Of a stretch of DNA of 30,000 bases, positions 19,045 through 30,000 are shown in pieces. The stretch comes from Sphaeroforma sirkka (lineage: Eukaryota > Opisthokonta > Ichthyosporea > Ichthyophonida). Location of the stretch: the NCBI GenBank assembly GCA_001586965.3, contig LUCW03002201.1, positions 1 through 30,000 on the forward strand, given 5' to 3'. The position numbers were made by a program, and so were the translations under genes. Below the pieces are notes generated by a model. The model did not search any database, had not been told where the DNA came from, and was given only the letters and a program-made list of their open reading frames with translations. Numbering within the stretch: position 1 is the first letter of the stretch; each line of letters starts with the position of its first letter.

Positions 19045-22000
19045 TTCAGTCGCACATACCTCTAACTTGGCTAACAATCCACGTTGACCATCTTGCTCCA
19101 AGATGGAAGCCAATTGCGCAGGTGTGAGTCTCTCAATCTTGACCATATTCAGCAGGGCATCAGGAAGGGGTATCTGGGCCGATAAGAGATGTTTCGCACA
19201 GAAGTCACCTCCAGTCTCCTATTCATTACATACATTACATAGCAAAAACAGATTGTAAGAATTTCACAACTCATTCATTGACTGTGGAAGTTATGTCTAA
19301 TGCAAACCTGAGTACCACTTGGAACGAAAGTGTTTTCGCCTCGTGACTTGTGTACGAGAGCCCGTGCATGTCTGTGAGCGATATATACTACTGTCAGTTA
19401 GCATGATCCGGTCGTTTGTCAACCCGGCGTGTGTAGTGGTGAAGAATGAACTACGACTTCACGGAAATACAAAACAGGCGCGTGAGAAGGATTGACGACT
19501 CGGAGCTATAAAAAGCTGAGATCAATTTGAAGATACCCAAATTTTGTATATGATAGCAAGAAACAGTGGTGCAGCGCACGTATGCATATGGCCACTGTGA
19601 CAGGTCCATGGATACACAAGCTGGATACAGGATATAATGAAATTTTGTATTAGAACCATTGCAAAGTCAATGTGGGTTAGCGAAGTCTGAAAATGGCAGA
19701 ACTGCACATCGATATGTCATGTGTTTAAATACGAACTTCGCGCAAAACTAGAACAACTTGACAGTACACGTATTATACCCTGAACCTACATTATACCCTG
19801 GACCTACATACGGACGTGCTATACAGATACACAGCCGACGATTGCACTACATGAACAGCGACCGCAATTTACATGTATGTTGCTATATCGTTCGCATTCT
19901 GAACTAATTTGCACTCGACTACAAAAGCATACCTCGGGGACGGTAATGTATTCGAATTGAGCCAAACGGGGATCCTCCCTCTTATCGGTAATGTCCGGCG
20001 CACACAACATCAGCGCAGCCGATTTGTTCTCACTCACACTAGGTACACAGAGGGACAAGGAGGGTTATTCGATGAATGGCGTCGCCCTACAATAGATCAA
20101 CTATTATCCCTCGAAACTATCGACGTAAAGAGACTCACCAAGGCTATTTGTTAAATGGTGTGCACATTGAGACGAACTTTTATCGACCGAATTAAATACA
20201 CAGGAGCACATAAAAAAATATTCAATAAAATAAATGATGTGCACACAAAATGAATTGCTACTGTTTAACGATAGGGATGCGAAAAGTGCCGTCAAGGCTA
20301 TTCGATGAAGGGTGTGCACGATCAATTTAAACTAAACTCATCCATTTACAGTGCACAAAGTGATACACGAGCCGCTTTGGCAAATGATGTGCATATTCAC
20401 AAAGAGAGACAGGGAGAGTGAATGTTGCGCTCTGTGTTAGGTTGGTATGGCTACAACTACACGCCATCGAATAAGTGAGAATCAGTGGAAACTATGGGTC
20501 CTATTATGACAATAAAGTAATAAGCAGACCTTGGCTCGGCAAATGCAATACGATATATAATCCGCATACCAAATATTGCTAACCCTGTACTATAGCACCC
20601 TGCTCTGTCATTCTACATACTTCGCTATATTTAAGTAGAAAGGTAAACTGTTGTATTCATTGTCCTCCAATGTAAATCCATGCGTCAGCAGTAGTATGCC
20701 ATTCGGCAGATCGCCGTAGGAGATAAAAGCTTGTTCTCCTGTGAATGGATATGCGGAGTCACGGTTTGAATGATTCTGAAACTCCAATGGTATAGGGATG
20801 ATTAATTCACAGCGCAAACAGAATGTGATGTATTTGAAGAGTCTCGTTAAGGACTCAAATACTTGCTAGGTGCAATCATCCATGTGCGTGTTCCTGCATG
20901 GAGACTGTTCTAAGCACGCAAGAAAAGCAACCACGTGACCTTATATTACCTTCTTTGTAGTCCTTGGTAGCCCTGACCACCACATTTTCGCCTTCGATCT
21001 TGAAGCAATCGCCAGAAGGAACATCGGGCGAATGGTTGAACAGGTCAAACCATGGAGCCAGTATCTCTATGCGTTCACCATCGGGTTTGGTCATTTCGGC
21101 CATTCGCGACCAAAGAACAGAACGAGCCCAGAGATACGCATCCAAATCAATAGTGTAAGCTTTGAGAATCTTGTCCACTTGTGGAATGGCACTTAGCTCC
21201 TCAAATTGCTGGTAGCAGGAAAGAGTTGGGAGGGAGGGATGTTCAGAATGTTAGTGAAAAACAGCCTGTTCATATCATTTGATGCACACAAAGCTGGCAA
21301 ACAAGACTGCTATAAACGAGAAGCTATCAGGTTTGCAATCGGGTGATTATAGTATGATGAACATTATACTATCAACAGTATCCCTATCGCAAGAACATGA
21401 ACTTCAATCAATTAGCATGCATGACTCGCAAAGACGCGCTAAGACACATGCTCTAAAATGAGGGCAACATCAGCACAAACCATAGTGTCTATGCTGGACA
21501 TGAGCGCGTGTGCCTTCAAACGTATGTTGCAATTTGGAACAGAGGAGTACATAAACAAGGGTAAATGACCATCCATATGAAACCATACAAGCATATATGA
21601 CTGATGTATGAAGTGTTACCTTGCAGGTATCTGCTCGAACCGAACCGCTGATATCATGCCATGGTGAACCCTCCAAGGTAGCCAGCTCATCCTTGTCCCA
21701 GAAGATTGGCAAATCAAAGTCTTTGGGTAGACAGTCGATGTGCGCGGCTCTGGAGGAATTCCCACCTTTGCTTCGCTCGACTGTGAGTTATTGCAAAGCG
21801 CAAGTTAATAATGTGGAGATGAAATTATTTTCTCTGGCATATTTCCTCCTTCAACTAATACCTCCACAAGTACCCTGGTCGTAAAGTTCTTATATTGTGG
21901 TAATAACAGTTTATAGACATAAATATAATTTGCGCTCGTTGCATGGGAGGATCATATACCATTTACACCCCTGATATTCTCGAAACTTCATGCATGATAT

Positions 22001-22190
22001 GTTTACAAATAGTAGCAATGCAATTTGCTCACATTACATAAACATCCCACACAAATCTTCAGTTTTGCGCATGTCGTACACGCAATAGTGTACTTTATAT
22101 ATATCGAGGTATGCACTATAGTTTAAATATTGAGCGATTGTAAGGCACAGACTATTGTAACGCTCGAGTATATACTCACATACAGGTATG

Positions 22191-22238
<48 letters not shown>

Positions 22239-22670
22239 GCGACCCAAGACGGTCCTTGAAAAAATATCGTTTGGGGGATGTCAACCCTACATATCAAAAT
22301 CATGATTCTGACAAATATCGCACTGTAAATTCGAATGGCGTCTTATACTGTCTAAAGTGCATCGTTGCTGGACGCATAAAATGTGAGCATATCGAATCAA
22401 TATACATACTTTGCGGTATAGTGAGCCACAGATCAACATTGAACACATGCCTAACAAATGCAAGGAGACTAGACTCTGGTTGCTCAGCTGTGCATCGGAG
22501 AGATGCTTCAATTCCTCTGAAGCCTTTGCTGCCGCCACAGTCCAGCACTTGCTGACAGGCACACTCAGCAACACTTCGCCTGCAAACACATTCCTCTCCG
22601 TCGCCAGTCCTCTGCCCGTTGTGGTGAAGTCACGTTCAACAACACACTTCTCAGTACACTCCGCATCCAT
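18551..22670 (-). CDS. SET-domain methyltransferase, LSMT/SETD class
   Basis: S-adenosylmethionine-dependent methyl transfer to a protein side chain is the family role; the target is unknown. Exons in transcript order: 22670-22451, 21780-21620, 21208-20950, 20738-20621, 20038-19933, 19218-19060 and 18808-18551 (TAG 18551-18553). All phases match; total 1281 nt, 426 residues, a usual length for the class. The N-terminal SET part has GRGLATERNVFAGEVLLSVP. The long insert of this class follows. Then come the core FDLFNHS (Asn185-His186) and GEQAFISYGDLPNG, whose Tyr221 is at the position of the catalytic Tyr of pea LSMT. The residues after residue 240 form a helical Rubisco-LSMT substrate-binding-like domain. 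The usual YGF after LLL reads HGF, as varies in SETD3-type members. ATG 22670 (ACAATGG) has better context than in-frame ATG 22679. The first intron starts with GC, not GT. The D-E intron (20039-20620) holds dispersed short repeats. Confidence 0.93.
18990..19047. repeat. (TA)n microsatellite
   Basis: A TA tract lies in the SET gene intron 18809-19059, starting about 12 bp from the splice donor of exon 19218-19060. Confidence 0.95.
20063..20390. repeat. Dispersed imperfect ~30-bp repeats in SET gene intron
   Basis: Four related blocks near 20063, 20141, 20293 and 20370 share a CAAGGCTATT-like start and end in ATGGTGTGCAC-like sequence. All lie in the intron 20039-20620. They are diverged and of unknown significance. 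Confidence 0.55.
22193..22237. repeat. (TA)n microsatellite
   Basis: A TA tract of about 45 bp lies in the GC-AG intron of the SET gene (21781-22450). Confidence 0.95.
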
Positions 22671-22774
22671 TGTGAGCATATGTTAACACGTATGTCTTCT
22701 GGCTACTAGCTGCACATGTGGTGCTGTGTAATATCGTAAAACACGATAGTTGTTATACATTTTCAGGAATCGAA

Positions 22775-22880
22775 GAAACCGCCAAATTTCATATGACTAA
22801 ATATGAATGCATGTTCGTATGTTGATCTATTTTTAAAATAAAAAAGAACCGCCAAATTCTAATATGACTAAATATGTAAA
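22775..22880. repeat. ~70-bp-spaced direct repeat
   Basis: ACCGCCAAATTTCATATGAC near 22779 recurs near 22849 with small changes; both copies continue into TAAATATG. They lie just upstream of the SET gene start. Confidence 0.75.
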
Positions 22881-22904
22881 AGTATTTATATGGTTGTACG
22901 TATT

Positions 22905-23050
22905 TTTTATAAACACGTATGACTATATGACTGTATTTATAAATGTCTAACTGTATGACTGATTGTATGTCTGACTGTACATATAACTGTAAGCATGAAT
23001 GTATGTAGGACTGAATGTATCTATGACTGTATTCATGTATGACTATGCAT
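22905..23050. repeat. Degenerate ATGACTGT-type short tandem repeat
   Basis: About 145 bp of imperfect TATGACTGTA/TGTATGTA units without coding content. Confidence 0.75.
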
Positions 23051-23575
23051 GAAATGACAAAGTACTATTCGTGCTGAACATTTGACAGCAAAAAGATTAG
23101 AACGCCTCCAAAGCTCTTCCACTTTTTACCACTGATTCCTGTACCAGTGGTGTATCTGAAGAAGATAACATGATTCAGATTGTAGATAGTAGCTTCTTGC
23201 TTTTCAGTCTTTAGTAGTTTGTAATTGTAGTGACTGTAGGTATACAGTATGGTTACAATCTATACAGTTTTGTTCAGTGGGTAAAATTTATTTCTAGTTC
23301 CACTGTTGAACCATGGACACAGTGTCGTCGGATGTGCAACCCATAACCTGAAAAGAATTTTGCTCACTCTAAATCGGATTTGATGAGAAATATACGTCAA
23401 GCCCATAGTCGATCCAGTAATAAATACAATGAGATTGCACTAGTCGAGAATTATAGCGTTCTTCTTTTTCGGAACAATCTAACAATGACACTGAATGATC
23501 CTTACAATACGTCAAGTGGAAAGCTACGGGTGACCGCAACCAAGTTCTACAAAGCTAACGCCTTTGGAAACTGAC

Positions 23576-23706
23576 TCTAGGTGTAATTTCTGCAGCACTT
23601 GGCAATGGTGGTGTCTCGCCGGTCCAGAATTTGATAGTCTTCTCTCCCCCACATCCCCCTTTGCCATCAAGTCGATCGCAGAAATCTGTCTCGACAAGCT
23701 AACACT
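23576..23706 (+). other. Weak coding-like segment in intergenic interval
   Basis: After CTCTAG at 23575-23580 one frame is open for about 40 codons (GVISAALGNGGVSPVQN and following) until TAA. The motif loosely recalls the NGG region of glutaminases, but the neighbouring conserved blocks are absent and no donor follows. It may be chance or a decayed fragment. Confidence 0.15.
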
Positions 23707-24160
23707 AGCACGTACGGCGTCAACCAAAGATAGCGGGCAGTGCCAGTCTGCTCAGATGTGCTAGTCATGGTCCGATGTTAACAATAAGAAAACCTTTGAA
23801 GGAGTATTGCTGCAAGTTAAAAGCCACATTTAGAAATCCCAAAACGCAAGACATCAAAATAAATGCATTCGAAGTACATATGCCCAGGTCTTGTACTCGA
23901 ACCTGAGAGATTTGAGCTTATGCACGGCTCGATAACAGAATAAGAATATGAAGGTTGTTTGTTTATATCAAGAAACCCGCAGACAAGCGGGCCAAATTCA
24001 CAATGGACTATTGAACCAGAGAGTTGTCATTTCAGCTGTATATAAAAGAGATTCCTTCGTGGATACGATGGGAGTACTTTTCTGTTCAGTAACAAATAGC
24101 GAGTAATAGGATTGCAACGTCAGTCCAGCATGCTCGTCATGGTAGCAATATCGCACAGTG

Positions 24161-24447
24161 CATTTCACATTTCACACTTGGAACATACAATACAAGTGGG
24201 CTCTGCTACCAACTTCATTTCACATCCCACACTTGGAACATACAATACAAGTGGGCTCTGCTACCAACTTCATTTCACATCCCAAACTTGGAACATACAA
24301 TACAAGTGGGCTCTACTACCAACTTCATTTCACATCCCACACTTGGAACATACAATGCAAGTGGGCTCTGCTACCAACTTCATTTCACATTCCACACTTG
24401 GAACATAAATACAATACAAGTGGGCTCTGCTATTTACCAACTTCGTA
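24161..24447. repeat. 55-bp minisatellite, five copies
   Basis: Units containing ACTTGGAACATACAATACAA and GTGGGCTCTGCTACCAACTT repeat at an exact 55-bp period (ACTTGG at 24176, 24231, 24286, 24341, 24396). Copies differ by one or two bases and the last has small insertions. Because 55 is not a multiple of three, the open frames crossing it are rotations of one repeat, not protein. There are no distinct spacers, so it is not a CRISPR array. Confidence 0.95.
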
Positions 24448-25520
24448 TGTTCTTTTTTTGTTTTTTAAAAAACTCCTAAAACCCTACTATACTTTCTTCA
24501 ACCGAAAGGTGTTTATTTTGTTTTTGTTTTTTATTAAAAGAAACGTGAAAAGTAAAGCCACACGCAAAAAATGAAAAATGATGACTCTTCGTGTCATCAT
24601 TATCATTCGCTGGAAGGCATTGCAGAAAGCCACAAATAGTAAATAAAGAAAAATGGAATAAATGGTGTGTGGCCGTGTGACGCCACCGTGACGGTGTGCA
24701 TAGCCTTCTAAAATACACACGGTGGTATAAATAGTACGTATTTATGTACTATCTACGTCTGATGTCTTAAAAGTCTTAACGCTGTGCAACACTTGAGATC
24801 AGTAGGTAACACATACATATCAACATACAAAAAGAAGCAAAGTCAGCCTTTAAACTCCAACCATCCGTATCGATATTTATGCTTTGTAGTTTTAGAGTCA
24901 GCTCCAGGTAAACGCGAGATCAGTAAGTGAAGCAGTTTGTACGTTTGCTTATAGTCCGTATCGACCAGGTGCGTGTAGTCACTCCGTCAGCAAGTATGTA
25001 GTCTTAAACTGTGTGCAAGTACCCGATACTCTTGATCTAATTTTAGCACTGACTGTTGTCTGCTGGATATGTGGTCGTTTTCCCCAAACACTCCGTCACT
25101 GAAAGTATTGGTGGCGGTACGTATGAGCATGTAGCATGATAAAGATGAGTGCACGTATAGTCATTTGCTACATAACTTCGAAAGTGGTTTCAAATTAATT
25201 GACCCGGTGTACTTCGCAACCAGTTGCCGATATCAATAAATTTATACCCCTAGTGATACGTTGACGTATATGTGCGTCTGTACACATGTGTAGTTCTGTG
25301 TTTTCGCGACCCGTTGACAAGTAGTTTACGTTCTGTATGCTATGCAGGCATGCTCATGGCAAAATGTCTAGTTTCGTACACATCGTGGTTATGCTCGTAT
25401 AAAGATTGTGATAGTTCGTTGTTCATATTGCAGAAAGCTGTTCGATATTTTGATATCGTACAGAATAGTGACCCGTCGAGTATACAAACTTACCAATGGC
25501 TACCGCGCCACAGGTGTACA

Positions 25521-25564
<44 letters not shown>

Positions 25565-25598
25565 TTATGTATGTATGTATGTATGTAAGTATGTATGC

Positions 25599-25634
<36 letters not shown>

Positions 25635-26512
25635 TGCTTTTCTTGTCAGTATTACCATAAATACACTGTTAATCTTTAAGAACGTTGTGTATTCTCGTTG
25701 TCTTGTGCGTATGCATTTTACAGCTCGTTGCATGTGCTATATTAATGTGTTTCCTGGTGCGTTTTTATAGTTAGGACTACTAATCTCTGCACTGGTGTAG
25801 ACACATGCATCCATTAGTTCCATCGGATGTTGTATTGTATTTCTTGCTCGCTTGTATACAGAAAAGGTTATGTACATACATAACGATAAATCGCATCGTA
25901 AGATAATACCTGGATTTGTATGTGAAATGGTAGATCCATCCTTCCTGAAGGCGGGTTCCCTGCCTCTACCATGATCAAATGATTTGTGTGTTCTTATGCG
26001 TAGATTCAACATACTTGTCTGTTTGCACAATCTAGCATTCAATTTGGGTATTTGGGAGTCCAAATGGAACTCACCGTTCCATGAACTTTCGATGAAATTG
26101 AACAACATCCTTAGATAGTCGTTTACAGCATGGGGTAATAGCATCTGATCTGTGTTAGGTGACAAGTGCGCTGGCTTGACTTTCGTTGTGTTGAATGGTC
26201 ATTCGCCAGGTTTAACCAGACATACGCAAGCCTGGCTTCGCACATACAATCCTGTCATTACAGTGTCTTAGTTGTGACAACGGTCGCATAATATAAATTC
26301 CTTTAAATAATTGCTATATCTGTACCATTCGTTCGTGAGAATGTTGCCTATATATATCCTTCATCCATGCAAACGTGGGCTGCATTTGTATTATATATTC
26401 ATGCAAGCTGTGACAGTATCTGTATCATTCATCCTCCAAACGGAAACCTCATCTGCCTACATGTAGGGCCGCTTTACGCGTGGGAGCACTGTTGAAAGCG
26501 CCGCATAGAACC
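24448..26512. other. Gene-poor upstream region of the aminotransferase gene
   Basis: No recognisable gene. Exon-like pieces are a plus-strand segment 25434-25514 bounded by TTGCAG and a GTGTAC donor (KAVRYFDIVQNSDPSSIQ) and a minus-strand open frame 26165-25737 of 142 codons starting MSPNTDQMLLPHAVNDY. Neither has a recognised family or a supporting partner exon. The region would contain the promoter of the gene starting at 26513. Confidence 0.4.
25517..25635. repeat. (TA)n/(GTAT)n compound microsatellite
   Basis: TA tracts flank a GTAT tetranucleotide stretch, followed by another TA and GTAT stretch. Confidence 0.95.
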
Positions 26513-27044
26513 ATGGCAACGGCCCATACTCCGACGGCGGTAGTCGTTAAAGACGGTGTCGCCAGCATGTCCCCGGTTAGTCGTAAGTTAAGCATACGAA
26601 AGTATATGTGTATATCGATGCTTGTGAGTGTGACATACTTAAGAAGAGTGTGTTGTGTGACCGACCGTGTTTCGAGTATCTTTGTGTCGAAGCTCAATGG
26701 GCAAGGTTAGCACAGTCAATGCGCGCGTTTGTGCTATCAGGAGCGATATCCCTGGGTTTATGCGAACGTTTCTGGGTATGCGGCCATGCTATCAAGCAAA
26801 TGATTTTCCTGCAACCATGACTGGTTCAATTGTTTGAATGGAAACAAAAACTTATGACTCTACCCACTGCACCGAATTACACATCAATCTCCGCTATCAC
26901 ATCCTCAGCTCAAGCATTTTTGGAGACCGCACCTAAAGGAGCGTACACCGTAGGCCGTACCGTAGACTACGAAACTGTGTTTGAGTTTGAGATGCATGTA
27001 CAGGTGAGATATCTGTGTTCCATTGAGCATTAAAAAAATACGAC

Positions 27045-27075
<31 letters not shown>

Positions 27076-29935
27076 CGTCTATTACTTGAGCCCTATGGAC
27101 TGATAGTTTTTGCTTCGCGTCTCTATTTCGGTATCCGCCTTTCATACACCGACAGCTATAATTCATACGCTTTTTGGTTTTGTGGCGCACGCACATGAAC
27201 GTTCAGTAGCTCTATTGCAAGTCCTTTTTTTTCGAGACAGGTGCACGTCTTTGTTAGTGGCCTCTATAAACCGCAACGTTTCGCTGAGTCGAATTCGGTG
27301 GTATTATATGCTGATTGTACGACCGTTTACATGAGAATTCCTATTACCAACCTGCTATGTCTGTGCGCTGTTGAATGATTGTGGTGGTCAGATTATCGAT
27401 TTTGCTATGCACCTTCTCAGTTATTATACATTTGCCACACCATGACTAAGACTGATATGCCGTGTTGTCGTTGCGCAGAGAATGGTGACGTCTATATCCC
27501 TAATGGACAAGGATGACAAACACAATATACAGAACAGGGATTGGCACGGTATGCTGTACAACAAGTTTTTCCGGTTCGAGATAGGGATGGATGGAGATTT
27601 TAGATTTGAGTGCGGCGGAGTGTGTTTATAGTTCGGAGCGATGTGTGAAGTTTTGTATAATACATGGTGAGGCCCGATGGATTGTAGCAGTAGTGTTGAG
27701 AGGGTCTTATTGTGGGAAGAATATTACGTTGCGTCTCTCTGACAAAATGAGTGCTTGAAATAAAAAGATTGGCACTGATTTTAATCCGCTAATTCGCCTT
27801 ACCATTGCGGTCAAGTGTTTTTCGTTGAGAGTCTGGCTCCCGCGAGAAGTGTGGCAGTCGCGGTGTGGAATGGCTGTAGCTCAAGGGCGTGTTTAATACT
27901 CTCTCTACTTGCAGTGAAAGCGATGGAAAAAGTTACTGACAGCACATTCATGAGGAACTACATGAAGAAGGGCATGAAGCAGGCAATCCAGCACTTCTTA
28001 GCAAAATCGGCAAAGAAAGTGGCAGAGGTGTGTTTGCTGTCGCCGTCTCAGTCAACGCAATGCGTCAGCATGCAACGGTTTGATACTATCAGTGGCGAGC
28101 CACGTGGTGTGCACACCACTATTTGTGTTGTCGTAAATGAGCGCGTTTTGGCAAAGCAGTCCACACGGGATCGAAATACGTGCGATTGATAGACTCATGC
28201 TTTTCAGCTCGAGTTTTAACAACCGGGAACCTGCGAGGCTTGCAATTTTGGTTGAATACTCCAACTTGTGCGATAGTCATGCTTGTAGCGGGTGCATTCT
28301 ACATACTCACAGGACCTTCTACGCCGCTACCATACAGCTGAAAGTTATGCAAGTGATCCCTTACCCACTACAAGAGTCGGCGAGGAAAGAAGATGGTGAG
28401 GTAACCTTCTTGATGACCACATACGTCTGTCCTCTCCCGGATGTGCCCCGTCCGCCTATTAAGGTTGCATCTGCTGGTTATGGTTGTGTGCATATATAAT
28501 ATAGTATCTTTGTGATGGCGCGTATATATTAATATAGTATCTTTGTAATGTCTCAATGATATATCTTTGAGGTTGTATCCGCTGGCAATGGTTGTGTGAG
28601 TATATTAACATAAGTATCTTTGTGATGGCGTGAGTACATCAATGTATATTATTTGGGGGTGTATACGCTGGCTAAGGTTGTGTGAGTAAATTAATATAGT
28701 ATCTTCGTATTGGCGTGAGTACATCATTGTATTATATTTGAGGGTGTATACGCTGGCTAAGGTAGTGTGAGTATATTAATATAGTATTTTCGTAATGGCG
28801 TGAGTACATCAATGTAATCAATAATCGTGAGTACATCAATGTATTATATTTGAGGGTGTATCCGCTGGTAAAGGCTGTGTGAGTATATTAATATAGTATC
28901 TTCGTAATGGCGTGAGTATATCAATGCTATATCATTGTAATGAGGACTGCATGCGTTTGTGTACGTGACACGGCAAGTATAAAGTGCGGAGTGGAAGTGT
29001 GCACAAGTGTTGTGCCAGTCTATTCTTTTGCATACCGGGCCATTTTTGTGTGGCTAACGTTTATTGACCGCATGCAGCCTCCGATTGCCGTTTTCAAATG
29101 GCTATAGCTGCAATTGTTCTGGCTTTCTTTCAATTCAAAGCCATCTGTCTTTCTGCTGAGCTCGGCTGCTCCTTCTGTTAAGCTCTACTGCCCCTTCTGC
29201 TGTGCATGTAATCTACAGGTCCAGTCTGCTATCAAATCAAGAACGAATCCCAATGCCAAAGATTCGGCCTGGGTGCGAGAAAGGAAAGCACTCGAAAATA
29301 ACAAGCCAGACGATGTGGATGAAATACTGTTGTTGTCAAGCACGGGTGAGATATCGGAAGGTGCGTTCGGTTCGATTTTCGTGGTATGATAGAAAGTGGT
29401 GTGTCTTTTTGATGAGCTATTGTCACTTGTTTAACCACGTACAGATGTAATAGTACTCTTTGTAGCCGCAGCCAGCAGAAGATATCACTGCATTGTAATT
29501 GTACACACGAGTGCTCTGCGGTTGAGCTTTGCGTGTATCTGTGTAAGTTATCAGTGCTGATGTGAGGTCCCTCCCTCTTGCGATGTATTGCAAGTCCTGT
29601 TAAATCGGATAGACTGTATTATATCATGAAGCTCAAAGTCGTTTTTAGTACGTAGTATTTCCGGATAGTCTACACTGTGTATGGCCAATCCGAACCAAAT
29701 TGTCACGTATCCACACCACAAGTCTCTGTGTGGTTAATGTTTTGGTAGCAATGAGCGTATAGGCACATTCCGATACCTAACCTGCATTCATCCCACACGC
29801 TGCCGCACGCTCTCATCTATCGCATATCCCCTCACAGGAATGAGTAGCAATTTCTTCTGCTTGCACAAGGGTGAACTATTCACAGCCGACGGAGAAGATG
29901 TGCTTCGCGGGACTGTGCGGGCTTTGGTGCTACAG
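26513..29935 (+). CDS. Class IV PLP-dependent aminotransferase (BCAT/ADCL fold), 3' partial
   Basis: Role by family: PLP chemistry on an amino acid or aminodeoxychorismate; the exact substrate cannot be told. Exons: 26513-26582, 26909-27003, 27479-27548, 27915-28027, 28338-28463, 29219-29360 and 29838-29935, then a GT donor; the gene runs off the window. All phases agree. The start ATG lies in ACCATGG. Features in order: GAYTVGRTVDYETVFEFEMHVQ (N-terminal arm), a basic helix (NYMKKGMKQAIQHFL), a beta region (EVTFLMTTYVCPLP), then NPNAKDSAWVRERKALE with the probable PLP lysine, DEILLLSSTGEISEGMSSNFF with the Glu expected to contact the PLP ring nitrogen, and VLRGTVRALVL near the edge. The arrangement matches eukaryotic BCAT-like class IV proteins of plants and algae more closely than canonical mitochondrial BCAT; that comparison is from memory. 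It is divergent from the SET gene across 3.8 kb. Confidence 0.93.
27042..27071. repeat. (TA)n microsatellite
   Basis: A short TA tract lies in the aminotransferase intron 27004-27478, about 40 bp from the donor. Confidence 0.9.
28464..28940 (+). repeat. ~85-bp minisatellite starting at a splice donor, five copies
   Basis: The GCTGG core lies at 28473, 28581, 28667, 28752 and 28864 (spacings 108, 86, 85 and 112, the longer ones containing internal duplications). The unit runs GTTGTATCCGCTGG, AAGGTTGTGTGAGTA, TTAATATAGTATCTTCGTAA, TGGCGTGAGTACATCAATG. Its first copy begins at the donor of exon 28338-28463 (AAG followed by GTTGCA), and each later copy keeps a GT at the matching place. It fills most of the 755-bp intron. 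Confidence 0.88.
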
Positions 29936-30000
29936 GTGGTTCAAATCGTTTCTGATTGCAGCAGAGCGTGTGCTGTAACAGTCAATAGCGTTTGTTTTCT

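Noticed and set aside
23576-23706. Glutaminase-like NGG motif
   Set aside because: Only a short motif matches and the conserved serine/lysine blocks of glutaminases are absent on both sides. Kept only as a very weak feature.
24161-24447. Possible CRISPR-like array
   Set aside because: Whole 55-bp units repeat without unique spacers, and the context is eukaryotic.
24112-24574. Plus-strand repeat-protein-like frames (HTWNIQYKWALLPTSF units)
   Set aside because: They come from the 55-bp minisatellite read in rotating frames; the period is not a multiple of three and there are no splice or start signals.
25737-26165. Minus-strand 142-codon open frame starting MSPNTDQMLLPHAVNDY
   Set aside because: About one frame this long is expected by chance in 30 kb at this base composition. 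No family resemblance; a GT-AG split inside it is possible but unsupported.

Overview
The window looks like nuclear DNA of an intron-rich, probably unicellular, eukaryote. The genes are split into many small exons (about 55-260 bp) by introns of about 190 bp to 1 kb, with GT-AG junctions whose phases agree from exon to exon. There are many (TA)n microsatellites and minisatellites, and one eukaryotic-style tRNA gene with an oligo-T terminator. I cannot name the species. A holozoan-type protist would fit, but that is inference only. I see no operons, no CRISPR array and no recognisable transposon, LTR element or virus-like coding sequence.

Layout. (1) 43-2732, plus: an unrecognised multi-exon gene whose last exon is partly duplicated just downstream. 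(2) 3395 to at least 11528, minus: a large acyl-CoA dehydrogenase of the long DmdC/FadE-like type. I resolved sixteen exons in compatible phase. The first exon and one predicted micro-exon were not found. A tRNA-Arg(ACG) lies antisense in one short intron (5990-6062). (3) 14234-17998, minus: a six-exon gene for a protein of about 304 residues that I do not recognise. (4) 18551-22670, minus: a complete seven-exon SET-domain methyltransferase of the LSMT/SETD class (426 residues), with one apparent GC-AG intron. (5) 22680-26512: a gene-poor interval with minisatellites and a few weak exon-like segments. (6) 26513 to beyond 29935, plus: a class IV PLP-dependent aminotransferase (BCAT/ADCL fold), cut off by the window end.

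The three recognisable proteins are a flavin-dependent acyl-CoA oxidising enzyme, a protein methyltransferase and a PLP transaminase. This is ordinary eukaryotic gene content with no evident shared pathway.

The most unusual signal is structural. In at least four of the five genes, short tandem duplications are anchored on an exon edge. They are a splice donor repeated four times (10392-10536), a donor-proximal intron sequence expanded to five copies (28464-28940), three copies of a unit carrying part of an internal exon (about 16700-17190), flanking copies of both edges of a terminal exon (about 13863-14095 and 14600-14850), and a copied C-terminal coding segment whose five coding differences all fall at third codon positions (2774-2848).
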